DNA of 41,399 nucleotides from DASPWV01 sp046727855 (GCA_046727855.1 JBKPDL010000150.1:1-41399); one strand, 5' to 3'; counted from the stretch's first letter, positions 23,570 through 32,035 are shown. Numbers and translations are program-made. The notes: generated by a model not told the origin, from the letters alone.

Positions 23570-24798
23570 AGGATGGACTGATCTACGACTGGAACGCGGT
23601 GAACGCTGGGGTCAGACCTCCCGTAGTGATGCTCGACGACGAGACGCTGCGGGATGGATTGCAGTCGCCCTCAGTGCGGACGCCGACGATCGACCAGAAG
23701 ATTCGAATCCTTCATCTCATCGACTCGCTCGGCATCGATACCGCCGATATCGGTCTGCCCGGCGCCGGCCCGCATGTCGTCCGGGACGTCGAGCGTCTGG
23801 CCAAGGAGATTGCGTCGGCGCGCCTCAAAGTCAAGGCCAACTGCGCCGCGCGCACGCACATCAACGACATTGCGCCGATCGCGGGCGTGGTGCACCGCAC
23901 CGGCGTCCCGATCGAGTGCTGCACGTTCATCGGCTCGTCGCCGATCCGGCAGTACACCGAGGGCTGGACGCTCGACTGGCTGCTGCACAGTACCGAAGAC
24001 GCGATCGCGTTCGCCGTGAAAGAAGGGCTCGACGTGATGTACGTGACCGAAGACACGACGCGCGCACATCCGGACACGCTGCGTGCGCTGTATTTGTGCG
24101 CGATTCGCGCGGGCGCGCGCCGCCTGTGCATTGCTGACACGGTTGGTCACGCGACACCCGCGGGCGCAGAGGCGGTGGTCAAATTCGCTGCGCAAGTGAT
24201 CGCGGAAACCGGCGCCAACGTCGGCATCGACTGGCACGGCCATCGCGATCGCGATTTCGCCATCGTCAACAGCATTGCGGCGCTCGACGCCGGCGCCACG
24301 CGGGTGCATGGCGCGGCGCTCGGGATTGGCGAGCGCGTGGGCAATACGCCGATGGATTTACTGCTCGTCAATCTCGTGCTCATGGGCTACACGACGCGCG
24401 ACCTCCGGAAGCTCGGTGACTACTGTCATCTCGTGTCGCAGGCATGCGGGGTGCCGATTCCCGAAAACTACCCGGTGATCGGGCGCGACGCCTTTCGCAC
24501 CGCGACCGGCGTCCACGCCGCGGCGGTGGTGAAGGCGTGGAAAATGGGCGATACCGAACTGATGGACGCGGTGTATTCCGCCATCCCCGCCAGCATGGTG
24601 GGCCGCGAGCAGGAGATCGACATCGGCCCGATGTCGGGGAAGTCGAACGTCCTCTTCTGGCTCGAAAAGCGCGGCATTGCGGCCGATGATCCGCTTGTCG
24701 AGCGCATCTTCCACAAGGCAAAGGCGTCGAAGACCGTCCTGACGGAGGAAGAGATTCTCGCCGAGGTATATCAGCTAGATAAGACTCGCGGTAGCTGA
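23566..24798 (+). CDS. LeuA/homocitrate-synthase-like acyltransferase (DRE-TIM metallolyase)
   Basis: A 410-residue enzyme of the HMGL-like/DRE-TIM family. The catalytic strand reads DDETLRDGLQSP (Arg29-Asp30) and the metal ligands are in DWHGHRDRD (His224, His226). CIADTVGHATPAGAE and GERVGNTPMDLLL are typical of isopropylmalate and homocitrate synthases. The family condenses acetyl-CoA with a 2-oxo acid. The C-terminal LeuA regulatory domain is missing, so feedback control by leucine is unlikely. Homocitrate synthase, citramalate synthase, isopropylmalate synthase or Re-citrate synthase are all possible; the sequence alone does not separate them. No leuB/C/D or lysine genes are nearby. It overlaps the two-helix protein by 4 bases. 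Confidence 0.75.
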   Translation: MKDGLIYDWNAVNAGVRPPVVMLDDETLRDGLQSPSVRTPTIDQKIRILHLIDSLGIDTADIGLPGAGPHVVRDVERLAKEIASARLKVKANCAARTHINDIAPIAGVVHRTGVPIECCTFIGSSPIRQYTEGWTLDWLLHSTEDAIAFAVKEGLDVMYVTEDTTRAHPDTLRALYLCAIRAGARRLCIADTVGHATPAGAEAVVKFAAQVIAETGANVGIDWHGHRDRDFAIVNSIAALDAGATRVHGAALGIGERVGNTPMDLLLVNLVLMGYTTRDLRKLGDYCHLVSQACGVPIPENYPVIGRDAFRTATGVHAAAVVKAWKMGDTELMDAVYSAIPASMVGREQEIDIGPMSGKSNVLFWLEKRGIAADDPLVERIFHKAKASKTVLTEEEILAEVYQLDKTRGS

Positions 24799-24869
24799 AG
24801 CCACGGAAGCACGAAAGCAGGGAAAAGACGGGCGAACGAAGAACGAAGAACAGCAGCAGTCTGCGAAGC

Positions 24870-24922
24870 CGTTCGACAGACCGCCGGCGAAGCCGACGGC
24901 CTGCGGCCGCGTCTGCCGAACG
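24870..24922. repeat. hairpin 1 of the element
   Basis: CGTTCGACAGAC (24870-24881) pairs with GTCTGCCGAACG (24911-24922), 12 positions with one A-C mismatch, around a GC-rich loop. Confidence 0.75.
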
Positions 24923-24954
24923 ATCTGCGTGTCGCAAATCAGGAACGAGAAGAT

Positions 24955-25013
24955 GAACTAGCCAAGGGCCGTGGCCTTGATATCCGGCTAGCTCCGCGGC
25001 CCTTGGCTAGTTC
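24955..25013. repeat. hairpin 2 of the element, 17-bp perfect stem
   Basis: GAACTAGCCAAGGGCCG (24955-24971) and its exact complement (24997-25013) enclose a 25-base loop. The downstream TTCTTGTTGTTGG is T-rich, so it could terminate the LeuA-like gene on the plus strand. Confidence 0.85.
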
Positions 25014-25026
25014 TTGTTGTTGGCTT

Positions 25027-25043
25027 GGCGCGCTCCGCGCGCC
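25027..25043. repeat. hairpin 3 of the element
   Basis: GGCGCGC (25027-25033), a 3-base loop TCC, then GCGCGCC (25037-25043): a tight 7-bp GC stem. Confidence 0.8.
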
Positions 25044-25044
25044 G

Positions 25045-25106
25045 TAGACCGTTATGCGGGTCCACAACGCGTACAAAATTCACGTCTGTGGCCGCATAAC
25101 GGTCTA
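25045..25106. repeat. hairpin 4 of the element, 15-bp perfect stem
   Basis: TAGACCGTTATGCGG (25045-25059) pairs exactly with 25092-25106. After a 2-base bulge (GT), CCACA (25062-25066) pairs with TGTGG (25087-25091), giving about 20 pairs in total. Confidence 0.85.
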
Positions 25107-25191
25107 AGAAGCAGTTTCTCGGCGATCTCCGTTCCTCTAATCGGCGTCATCGGAGATGCCTTCCTTCGTGCTTCCGTGGCCTGTGGTGCTG

Positions 25192-26112
25192 CTAGCGGTT
25201 CGCCAGGCGGTTCTCAATCTCTGGCAGCGCCGCGACGATCACATCCCCCACGATCTGCAGGCTGCGCGCGCTGACGTTCTCCAGCGTATCCTGCGCCGTG
25301 TGCCAGGCGGGGTAATCGAGATCGATCAGGTCGACCGATTCGACGCCGGCGGCGAGAAACTCGAAATGGTCGTCCTCGATCGGCGCCGACTCCGCGAGGA
25401 AGTGCTTTTGGTGCCCCAGGCGCCACGCCGTTGACCAGATTACGTCGGTCAACCAGCGTGTCGAGTTTTCCTCGCGCCGAATGTTGAGATCGCGATCGCC
25501 GATCATGTCGAGCAGAATGACCGCCCTGATCGCCTGCAGCGTACCTGCCTTTTTCGCCGCGCTGACGTAATAGCGGCTTCCATACGTGTGATCGGTCCCC
25601 GCCCACTGTTCGAACGCTTCCTCGCCGTCGAGGAAGAGCAGTTCGATCGTGAACGGGCGCGGCCTGTCTTTCAGTACACGGCCCAGCTCGATCAGCGCGC
25701 CAGTGCTGGAGGCGCCGTCACTCGCGCCGACGAAGTGAAACTCCTTGAACAATTTGGTGTCGAAATGACTCGCGAGCACGATGCGATCCGGGCGATCGCC
25801 GGGAAGCGTGGCGATCACGTTCGCCATCTTGACGCGTCCGATCGGGGTTTCCGCTTCAAACGGTTGTTCGGCCGCTTTGATGCCCAGCTCGGCAAGCGCT
25901 TTGATGATGTACTGCCGGGTCCGTGCGTTCGCGGGTGTGCCGGCGACACGCGGACCGATCGCGACCTGGCTTTGCAAGTGTTCGAAGGCGCGATCGCCGT
26001 CGAACCTGGCCTTCTGCGCCGCCGCCGCCGTGGGCGCCTGGCTCGAGGCGCTGCAGCCGAGCACTACCGCAACCGCGAGCGCTGCGCTACTGACGCTGTG
26101 CCATCGGAACAT
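25192..26112 (-). CDS. glutaminyl-peptide cyclotransferase-like M28 lipoprotein
   Basis: A 306-residue M28-family protein. It closely follows the glutaminyl cyclase pattern: ASHFDTK with His116, HFVGASDGASS with Asp132, LLFLDGEEAFEQWAGTDHTY with Glu164-Glu165, GSRYY, LLDMIG, PIEDDHFEFL and a final YPAWHTAQD. That series matches QPCT enzymes better than aminopeptidases. The reaction would be cyclisation of N-terminal glutamine to pyroglutamate on exported proteins. The N-terminus has a signal with lipobox VLGC (Cys20), so it is a lipoprotein. I chose ATG 26112; the longer frame to 26253 lies inside the citrate synthase gene. It overlaps the end of that gene by 26 bases. Confidence 0.8.
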   Translation of the reverse strand: MFRWHSVSSAALAVAVVLGCSASSQAPTAAAAQKARFDGDRAFEHLQSQVAIGPRVAGTPANARTRQYIIKALAELGIKAAEQPFEAETPIGRVKMANVIATLPGDRPDRIVLASHFDTKLFKEFHFVGASDGASSTGALIELGRVLKDRPRPFTIELLFLDGEEAFEQWAGTDHTYGSRYYVSAAKKAGTLQAIRAVILLDMIGDRDLNIRREENSTRWLTDVIWSTAWRLGHQKHFLAESAPIEDDHFEFLAAGVESVDLIDLDYPAWHTAQDTLENVSARSLQIVGDVIVAALPEIENRLANR

Positions 26113-27373
26113 AGTCGCGCCTGCCCGAACCGGTGTAGATCTGCCGCGGACGCGCGATCTTCTGCTCCGGATCGAGCAGCATCTCTTCCCACTGCGCCAC
26201 CCAGCCGACCGTCCGCGCGATCGCGAAGAGCACGGCGAACATATCGACCGCAAAGCCCATCGCCTGGTAGATCAAGCCTGAATAGAAATCGACATTGGGA
26301 TAGAGCTTGCGCGTGACGAAGTATTCGTCCTCGAGCGCGATGCGTTCGAGCTCGAGTGCGATGTCGAGCAGCGGGTTCTTGCCCGTGACGTCGAACACTT
26401 CGTCCGCCGTGCGCTTGATGATCTTCGCGCGCGGGTCGTACGACTTGTAGACGCGATGGCCAAAGCCCATGAGGCGGCCTTCGCCCGCTTTGACGCGCTT
26501 GATGAAGCCCGGGACGTTGTTGATCGATGCGATCTCCTTGAGCATCCGCAGCACGGCTTCGTTGGCGCCGCCGTGCAGCGGACCGTAGAGCGCCGCCGCT
26601 GCCCCCGCGAGCGCCGAGTAGGGATCGACATGCGAGCTGCCGATGCCGCGCATGGCGCTGGTCGAGCAGTTCTGCTCGTGATCGGCGTGCAGGATGAACA
26701 GGATGTCGAGCGCGCGCTCGAGCGCCGAATCCGGCTTGTATTTGAGCTCGGTCATCTTGAACAGCATGTTCAGGAAGTTGCCGGTGAAGCTCAGATCGTT
26801 GTCGGGATAGACGTACGGGCGTCCGATGCTGTGGCGATAGGCGTAGGCGGCGATCGTCGGCACCTTCGCGATGAGCCGATGAATCTGCCGCAACCGCGAC
26901 TGCTCGTCGAAGATCTGCTTGCCGTCGGGATAGAACGTCGACAAGGCGGCGACGGTACTCACGAACACGCCCATCGGATGGGCGTCGTAAGTGAAACCCT
27001 CCATGAACTTCTTGATGTTCTCGTGCACCATGGTGTGCATGGTGATTTGGCGGGTCCAGTCGGCGAGCTGTTTTTCCGTCGGCAGCTCGCCGAACAGGAT
27101 CAAGTACGCCGTTTCGAGATGGGTGCTTTGCTCGGCGAGCTGTTCGATTGGGTATCCGCGATACAGCAGAATGCCTCGGTCGCCGTCGATATACGTAATC
27201 CGGCTTCGGCACGAGGCCGTGTTCATGAACGCCGGATCGTAGGTGATGAGCCCGAAGTCGTCCGCGTGAACTTTGATCTTCCTGAGATCGGTGGCGCGAA
27301 TGGCGCCATCCGCGATCGGCACTTCGTACTGTTTGCCGGTCCGGTTGTCGGTAATCGTGAGCGTGTCAGCCAT
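26087..27373 (-). CDS. gltA: citrate synthase (type II)
   Basis: A 428-residue citrate synthase, the normal bacterial length. It condenses acetyl-CoA with oxaloacetate at entry to the TCA cycle. Signature stretches include ILLYRGYPIEQLAEQ, LHADHEQNCSTSAMR with an active-site His, PLHGGANEAVL, GFGHRVYKSYDPRA with the second His, and DFYSGL with the catalytic Asp. The start overlaps the YacG stop by 8 bases and its end overlaps the glutaminyl-cyclase-like gene by 26, so the three are co-transcribed from upstream of yacG. Confidence 0.96.
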   Translation of the reverse strand: MADTLTITDNRTGKQYEVPIADGAIRATDLRKIKVHADDFGLITYDPAFMNTASCRSRITYIDGDRGILLYRGYPIEQLAEQSTHLETAYLILFGELPTEKQLADWTRQITMHTMVHENIKKFMEGFTYDAHPMGVFVSTVAALSTFYPDGKQIFDEQSRLRQIHRLIAKVPTIAAYAYRHSIGRPYVYPDNDLSFTGNFLNMLFKMTELKYKPDSALERALDILFILHADHEQNCSTSAMRGIGSSHVDPYSALAGAAAALYGPLHGGANEAVLRMLKEIASINNVPGFIKRVKAGEGRLMGFGHRVYKSYDPRAKIIKRTADEVFDVTGKNPLLDIALELERIALEDEYFVTRKLYPNVDFYSGLIYQAMGFAVDMFAVLFAIARTVGWVAQWEEMLLDPEQKIARPRQIYTGSGRRDYVPMAQRQ

Positions 27374-27548
27374 CGTCTTGGTCGGTTGCCTCGTTCTCGG
27401 GCTCTTCAGCCGGTGGGCTGGGGACGCGGTAGAACTCGCTCGCCCAGCGGCCCTGATCGATCACCTGGCACCGCCGGCTGCAGAACGGGCGCCACTTGGG
27501 GTCAACCGGACGCTTTTGGCACAGCACGCATAACGCCGGTTGATCCAT
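27366..27548 (-). CDS. yacG: YacG, DNA gyrase inhibitor zinc protein
   Basis: A 60-residue protein with the YacG zinc site CVLCQ...FCSRRC, four cysteines holding Zn, then QVIDQGRWAS and an acidic tail. In E. coli YacG binds the GyrB C-terminal domain and inhibits gyrase. Linkage to gltA is not the usual coaE-yacF context. A TAAAAT box lies 7 bases before the ATG. Confidence 0.88.
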   Translation of the reverse strand: MDQPALCVLCQKRPVDPKWRPFCSRRCQVIDQGRWASEFYRVPSPPAEEPENEATDQDDG

Positions 27549-27555
27549 CCGACCT

Positions 27556-27561
27556 ATTTTA
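27556..27561 (-). promoter_or_regulatory. -10 box for yacG-gltA, leaderless spacing
   Basis: TAAAAT on the minus strand (27561 to 27556) is followed by 7 bases (AGGTCGG) and then ATG 27548, placing the predicted transcript start at the start codon. No clear -35 box. Confidence 0.4.
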
Positions 27562-27620
27562 ATCGGGAGTGCCGCGGACGCACAGGGAGATCACCGCGCG
27601 CGGACAGGAGAGGAACCGCG

Positions 27621-28301
27621 CTAGATCTCCGGTTCGTCGGCGGCGTGATGGCGCACGTCTCGCGCAGAGACCATGAAGATGACGTCCTCGGCGATATTCG
27701 TGGCATGGTCGCCAATACGCTCCAGATGGCGCGAGACGAGAATCAGCTGTAGGCAGCCTTCGATGGTCGTCGGATCGGCATGCATGCAGCCGAGCAGATC
27801 GTGCGCCATGCTGGTCTTGAGCGCGTCGAGCGTGTCGTCTTCGGCCAGCACAGCGCGCGCGAGCGCGACATCCCGGTGCACGTAGGCGTCGAGCGCGTCG
27901 CGCAGCATGCGTTCGGCGATGTTCGACATGTGCGGAATGTCTTTCATCGCTCTGACGGCGGGATAATGGAGCGCCCGCTTAGCCGCTTCCGCGATGTTCA
28001 CCGCGAGATCGCCGACACGCTCCAGATCGGTATTCACCTTGACCGCCGCGACGATGGCCCGCAGGTCCACGGCCATTGGTTGATGTAACGCCAGCAGCTT
28101 GAAGCATCGCGCGTCGATTTCGATGTGGAGGTCGTTGATTGGCTGATCGCCGGAGAGCACCTCCTCGATGCGGTCGGAATCCCGTTCCGTCAAGCCGATC
28201 ACGGCTTGACGGACGCGCTCCTCGGCCAGTCCACCCATGGTGAGAAGCTGTCCTTGCAGCGTCAGCAGCTCCTCCTCGAAATGTCGCGTGAGCCGTTCCA
28301 C
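27621..28301 (-). CDS. phoU: PhoU phosphate signalling protein
   Basis: A 226-residue all-helical protein with two PhoU repeats. Typical stretches are LDTERDSD-like segments (TERDSDRIEEVLSGDQPIND), RCFKLLALHQPMAVDLR and the second-repeat HLERIGDHATNIAEDVIF, with metal-binding ExxxD patterns. PhoU links the Pst transporter to the PhoR/PhoB system and restrains uptake when phosphate is plentiful. It is the last gene of the pst operon, 10 bases after pstB. Confidence 0.95.
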   Translation of the reverse strand: MERLTRHFEEELLTLQGQLLTMGGLAEERVRQAVIGLTERDSDRIEEVLSGDQPINDLHIEIDARCFKLLALHQPMAVDLRAIVAAVKVNTDLERVGDLAVNIAEAAKRALHYPAVRAMKDIPHMSNIAERMLRDALDAYVHRDVALARAVLAEDDTLDALKTSMAHDLLGCMHADPTTIEGCLQLILVSRHLERIGDHATNIAEDVIFMVSARDVRHHAADEPEI

Positions 28302-28311
28302 AGCGGTCTTC

Positions 28312-29139
28312 CTACCCGCACCGCCCGGTGACGTAGTCTTCAGTCAGCTTCTGGCGTGGCGCGGTGAATATCTGATCGGTGCGGCCATGCTCGATCAGTC
28401 GTCCGAGCCAGAAGAACGCGGTGGAGTCCGAGACTCGCGCCGCTTGTTGCATGTTATGGGTAACGATGACGATGGTGTAGTTCTTCTTCAGGTCGTAGAT
28501 GAGTTCCTCGATGCGCTGCGTGGCGATCGGGTCGAGCGCCGACGCGGGCTCGTCCATCAACAGCACTTCGGGTTTGATCGCCAGCGCGCGCGCGATGCAA
28601 AGGCGCTGCTGCTGCCCGCCAGACAACGCCAGCGCCGAGTCATCCAGTCGATCCTTGACCTCGTCCCAGATGGCCGCCGCGCGCAGGCTTTCTTCGACGC
28701 GGCCCGACAGCTCGGACTTTGAACTCGCCATGTTGTTGATGCGCAAGCCGTAGGCGACGTTCTCGAAAATCGATTTCGGAAACGGGTTGGACTTCTGAAA
28801 CACCATGCCCACGCGCCGGCGCAGCTGCACGACGTCGATACCGGGTGCATAGGTGCTCTGCCCGTCGATGAGCACGGTACCTTCGACCCGCGCCCCCGGA
28901 ATGATGTCGTTCATGCGATTGAGCGTGCGCAGAAAGGTGCTCTTGCCGCAGCCCGACGGACCGATGAACGCCGTGACCAGATTCGATCGGATCTCGATGC
29001 CGATTTCTTCGAGCGCCCGCTTCTCACCGTAGTAGAAATTGAGCCGCTGCACGTCGATCTTGACCGGCGCGTCCTGAGTGGGCGGGTGATGCGGCAGCTG
29101 GAGGGTTGGTGTCGGGCGCGGCGCCTGACCTTGCACCAT
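28312..29139 (-). CDS. pstB: phosphate ABC transporter ATPase PstB
   Basis: A 275-residue ABC ATPase. Walker A GPSGCGKST, the PstB-specific LRTLNRMNDIIPGARVEG, Q-loop MVFQKSNPFPKSIFENV, signature LSGGQQQRLCIARAL, and Walker B LLMDEPASALDP are all present. It powers phosphate import through PstCA. ATG 29139 is used; the frame extending to 29466 is a shadow of pstA. Two bases separate it from the pstA stop. Confidence 0.97.
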   Translation of the reverse strand: MVQGQAPRPTPTLQLPHHPPTQDAPVKIDVQRLNFYYGEKRALEEIGIEIRSNLVTAFIGPSGCGKSTFLRTLNRMNDIIPGARVEGTVLIDGQSTYAPGIDVVQLRRRVGMVFQKSNPFPKSIFENVAYGLRINNMASSKSELSGRVEESLRAAAIWDEVKDRLDDSALALSGGQQQRLCIARALAIKPEVLLMDEPASALDPIATQRIEELIYDLKKNYTIVIVTHNMQQAARVSDSTAFFWLGRLIEHGRTDQIFTAPRQKLTEDYVTGRCG

Positions 29140-29141
29140 GG

Positions 29142-30038
29142 TCACGCTCGTCCCTGGCGTTGATAGCGATCGCGCAGCAGAATCGCCGCGGCGTTCATGA
29201 CGATCAGCATGATGAGCAGCACAATGATACCGGCTGCCGCATTGGCGCGAAAATCCGCTTGTGGACGCGACGTCCAGTTGAAGATTTGGATCGGCAGCAC
29301 CGTGAACGCCTCCCAGATGCTGTCGGGGGCAAATGGCACGTAGGTCAGCGCGCCGATGGTGATGAGCGGCGCCGTTTCGCCGATCGCGCGCGACAGCGAG
29401 AGAATCAGGCCGGTGAGCACGCCGGGCATCGCCATCGGCAACACTTGATGCCAGATCGTCTGCCACTTGGTGGCGCCAAGCGCGTACGACCCCTCGCGAA
29501 TGGATTTGGGCACGGTGCGCAGCGCTTCGCGCGTCGAGAGAATGACCACCGGAAGCACGAGCAGGGCCAGCGTCGATGCGCCGGCAATCACGCTTCGGCC
29601 CATCCCCATCGCGCGCACGAACAATCCGAGGCCAAGCAGGCCGTAGATGATCGATGGCACGGCGGCAAGATTGGCGATGTTGATCTCGATGAGGCGCGCC
29701 ATGCGGCTGCGCCGGCCGTACTCTTCGAGGTAAATGGCCGCAGCCACGCCGATCGGCAGGGCGATCAGGCCGGTCAGCCCGATCACGAAGACGCTGCCGA
29801 TGAGCGCGTTATAGATGCCGGCCTCGGACGCGCGTCGAGACGGCAGGCTGGTCAGGAACTGCCAGCTGAGGCGCCCGGCGCCATCGCGGAGGACGTCGCT
29901 CACCAGCAGCGCGAGCGAACCGAGTGCGAGCACCAGAACGGCGAGCGCGACTAACTGAAAACCGAGGTCGAGCACGCGCCGCCGCAATGTCTCCCGCGTC
30001 GCCGTCGCGAATCCCGCCGTCGACACGCCCGTCGCCAT
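29142..30038 (-). CDS. pstA: phosphate ABC transporter permease PstA
   Basis: A 298-residue inner-membrane permease with about six helices and the EAA-type loop AIGETAPLITIGAL preceded by YALGATKWQTIWHQVLPMA, the coupling site for PstB. The start ATG 30038 shares a base with the pstC stop (TGATG); a GTG one codon earlier is also possible. Confidence 0.95.
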   Translation of the reverse strand: MATGVSTAGFATATRETLRRRVLDLGFQLVALAVLVLALGSLALLVSDVLRDGAGRLSWQFLTSLPSRRASEAGIYNALIGSVFVIGLTGLIALPIGVAAAIYLEEYGRRSRMARLIEINIANLAAVPSIIYGLLGLGLFVRAMGMGRSVIAGASTLALLVLPVVILSTREALRTVPKSIREGSYALGATKWQTIWHQVLPMAMPGVLTGLILSLSRAIGETAPLITIGALTYVPFAPDSIWEAFTVLPIQIFNWTSRPQADFRANAAAGIIVLLIMLIVMNAAAILLRDRYQRQGRA

Positions 30039-30922
30039 CACGCGTACTCCTGCCGGAAGCGATCGCGCATCCAGGTGCTCACGAGATTGAGCGCGAAGGT
30101 CGAGAGAAACAGCAGCATCCCGACCGCAAAAATCGTGCGATATTCCAGCGTCCCCTGCGGCGTATCCCCGAGACTGACCTGCACGATATAAGCGGTCATG
30201 GTTTCGATTGGGACAAACGGATTGCCGGTGAGACGCGGCTGCTGGCCTGCGGCGATCGCCACGATCATGGTCTCGCCGATGGCGCGCGATGCCGAAAGGA
30301 CGAAGGCGGCGGTGATGCCCGAAAACGCGGCCGGTACCACCACGCGAAGCGCGGTCTGCAGGCGAGTCGCACCGAGCGCGTACGCACCTTCGCGCAGGCC
30401 GCGCGGCACCGCGCGCATCGCATCCTCGGACAGCGACGAAACCAGCGGCAGGATCATGATGCCCATGACGATGCCCGGACTCAGCGCGTTGAATCCGGCG
30501 AGACCAGGCAAATAGCGCTGGAGGAGCGGCGTCACGAACATGAGTGCGAAGTAGCCGTATACCACCGTCGGCACGCCGGCGAGAATCTCCAGTGTCGGCT
30601 TGATAACCCGGCGAATGCCTGGCGGCGCGTATTCACTCAGATAGATGGCGCTCAGCAGCCCCATGGGCAACGCGACAATCATCGCGATGGCGGATACAAG
30701 GAGCGTGCCCACGACCAGCGGCAGCACGCCGAATCGCGGACTCGCAAAGAGCGGCGTCCACTCGGTGCCGGTCAGAAATTCAATGATTGGGACTTCGCGC
30801 AGAAACTCGATGGTCTCGAGCGCAAGTACTGCGATGATGCCGACGGTGGTGAGCACCGACAGCGCCGCGCAGAGGAAGAGCATGCCCTCGATGAGCCGCT
30901 CCGCCACACGCGCGCGCGCCAT
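30038..30922 (-). CDS. pstC: phosphate ABC transporter permease PstC
   Basis: A 294-residue permease with six predicted helices and the coupling loop EGAYALGATRLQTALRVVVP, followed by SRAIGETMIVAIAAG. It pairs with PstA to form the phosphate channel. It starts directly after the pstS stop with no gap. Confidence 0.95.
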   Translation of the reverse strand: MARARVAERLIEGMLFLCAALSVLTTVGIIAVLALETIEFLREVPIIEFLTGTEWTPLFASPRFGVLPLVVGTLLVSAIAMIVALPMGLLSAIYLSEYAPPGIRRVIKPTLEILAGVPTVVYGYFALMFVTPLLQRYLPGLAGFNALSPGIVMGIMILPLVSSLSEDAMRAVPRGLREGAYALGATRLQTALRVVVPAAFSGITAAFVLSASRAIGETMIVAIAAGQQPRLTGNPFVPIETMTAYIVQVSLGDTPQGTLEYRTIFAVGMLLFLSTFALNLVSTWMRDRFRQEYA

Positions 30923-31939
30923 CTATTGCGCCCGTTCCCTCGAGAGGAGCTGTTCGATGGTCACACCGACCTGCGCGCCGTCGTCGCCGAACGCCGTTCC
31001 GGTCTTCTTCGCCGTGTAGTGCTGCCGCACGAGTTGAGAGACGGGATCCCCAAGCTGCACGTAGCCGACTTCTTCCGCGAGCTCGGGGCCTTCGGTGAGA
31101 TAGAAATCGACGAATTTCTGGACTTCGCTACGGCTCAGCGCCTTTTCCGCAACGTAGATGAAGAGCGGCCGCGACAGCGGCTGATACGTGCCGTTGCGAA
31201 TCGAGTCGACGCTCGGCACGGTCGGGCCGCTTCCGTTATCTGCCTTCTCATCGTCAACCGGCACCAGCTTCAACTTCGCCTCGTTCTCCTCGTAATACGC
31301 AAACGGGATGAACCCAAGCGCGCCTTCGTCGCCGGAAACGCCCTGCACGAGGACATTGTCGTCCTCGCTCGACGTGAAATCACCGCGGCTTGCCTTGGCT
31401 TTGCCGTTAATCGCCTCTGTGAAGTAATCGTAGGTGCCCGAATCCACTCCAGCGCCGAAAAGATGAATCTCGCGGTCTGGCCATCCCTTCCGCACCTGAC
31501 TCCAGCGAGAAACCTTGCCCTGCGCGGCGGGCGCCCAGAGCGTCTGGAGCTCGCTCACGGTGATGCTGTCGATCCAGGACGCCTTGGGATTGACGACGAT
31601 CGCGATGCCGTCGTAGGCGGTCGGCAATTCGATGAAGTTGATCCCTGCTTCACTGCACGCGGTTATCTCCGTCTTCAAGATCGGACGCGAGGCGTCCTGA
31701 ATATCGGTCTCGCCGCGACAGAACTTCTGAAAGCCGCCGCCCGTGCCAGCGATGCCGACCGTTACGCGCGCACCCGGGCTGGCTTTTTGAAACTCTTCCG
31801 CAACGGCTTCGCTGATCGGAAAGACTGTGCTCGACCCATCGACTTTGATGATGTCCGACGTGCCCGAATCTCTGCCGCATGCGAGCGAGAGCGTGAGAGC
31901 CGTCAGCACAGCCGCTGAACGGAGCGATGACAGATGCAT
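30923..31939 (-). CDS. pstS: phosphate-binding protein PstS
   Basis: A 338-residue periplasmic phosphate-binding protein. The N-terminus is a hydrophobic leader ending in LSLACG, a near-lipobox, so it is probably a lipoprotein. Phosphate-contact stretches are VDGSSTVFPISEA and GIAGTGGGFQKFCRGETDIQ with DASRPI. Start ATG 31939 is used; GTG 31948 is in frame upstream. The 96 bases between it and the ppx stop probably hold the operon promoter. A single TTGTCAT on the minus strand resembles half a Pho box, without a second half at the expected spacing. Confidence 0.94.
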   Translation of the reverse strand: MHLSSLRSAAVLTALTLSLACGRDSGTSDIIKVDGSSTVFPISEAVAEEFQKASPGARVTVGIAGTGGGFQKFCRGETDIQDASRPILKTEITACSEAGINFIELPTAYDGIAIVVNPKASWIDSITVSELQTLWAPAAQGKVSRWSQVRKGWPDREIHLFGAGVDSGTYDYFTEAINGKAKASRGDFTSSEDDNVLVQGVSGDEGALGFIPFAYYEENEAKLKLVPVDDEKADNGSGPTVPSVDSIRNGTYQPLSRPLFIYVAEKALSRSEVQKFVDFYLTEGPELAEEVGYVQLGDPVSQLVRQHYTAKKTGTAFGDDGAQVGVTIEQLLSRERAQ

Positions 31940-32035
31940 CTCTCCCACGCTACGGGCGTGCGGTTACCGAGTAGTTTCGGATTTGTTAATTCCCGGTAAA
32001 CGACCTGCAAAGCGCCGACATGACAAGGTCCCGTT

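Larger units (their letters stand above)
24800..25180. mobile_element. palindrome-rich MITE-like element with 16-bp terminal inverted repeats
   Basis: GCCACGGAAGCACGAA at 24800-24815 recurs as its exact reverse complement at 25165-25180, bracketing 381 bases that fill the gap between two convergent genes. Four further inverted repeats lie inside. There is no coding frame of interest and no clear target-site duplication, so it could be a non-autonomous element or a structured double terminator region. Confidence 0.5.

Noticed and set aside
29924..31918. 664-codon plus-strand frame across pstC and pstS
   Set aside because: Antisense shadow; the minus strand holds complete, recognisable pst genes.
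31940..32035. Possible Pho box upstream of pstS
   Set aside because: Only one half-site (TTGTCAT, minus strand) is visible; the second 7-bp repeat at the expected spacing is missing.
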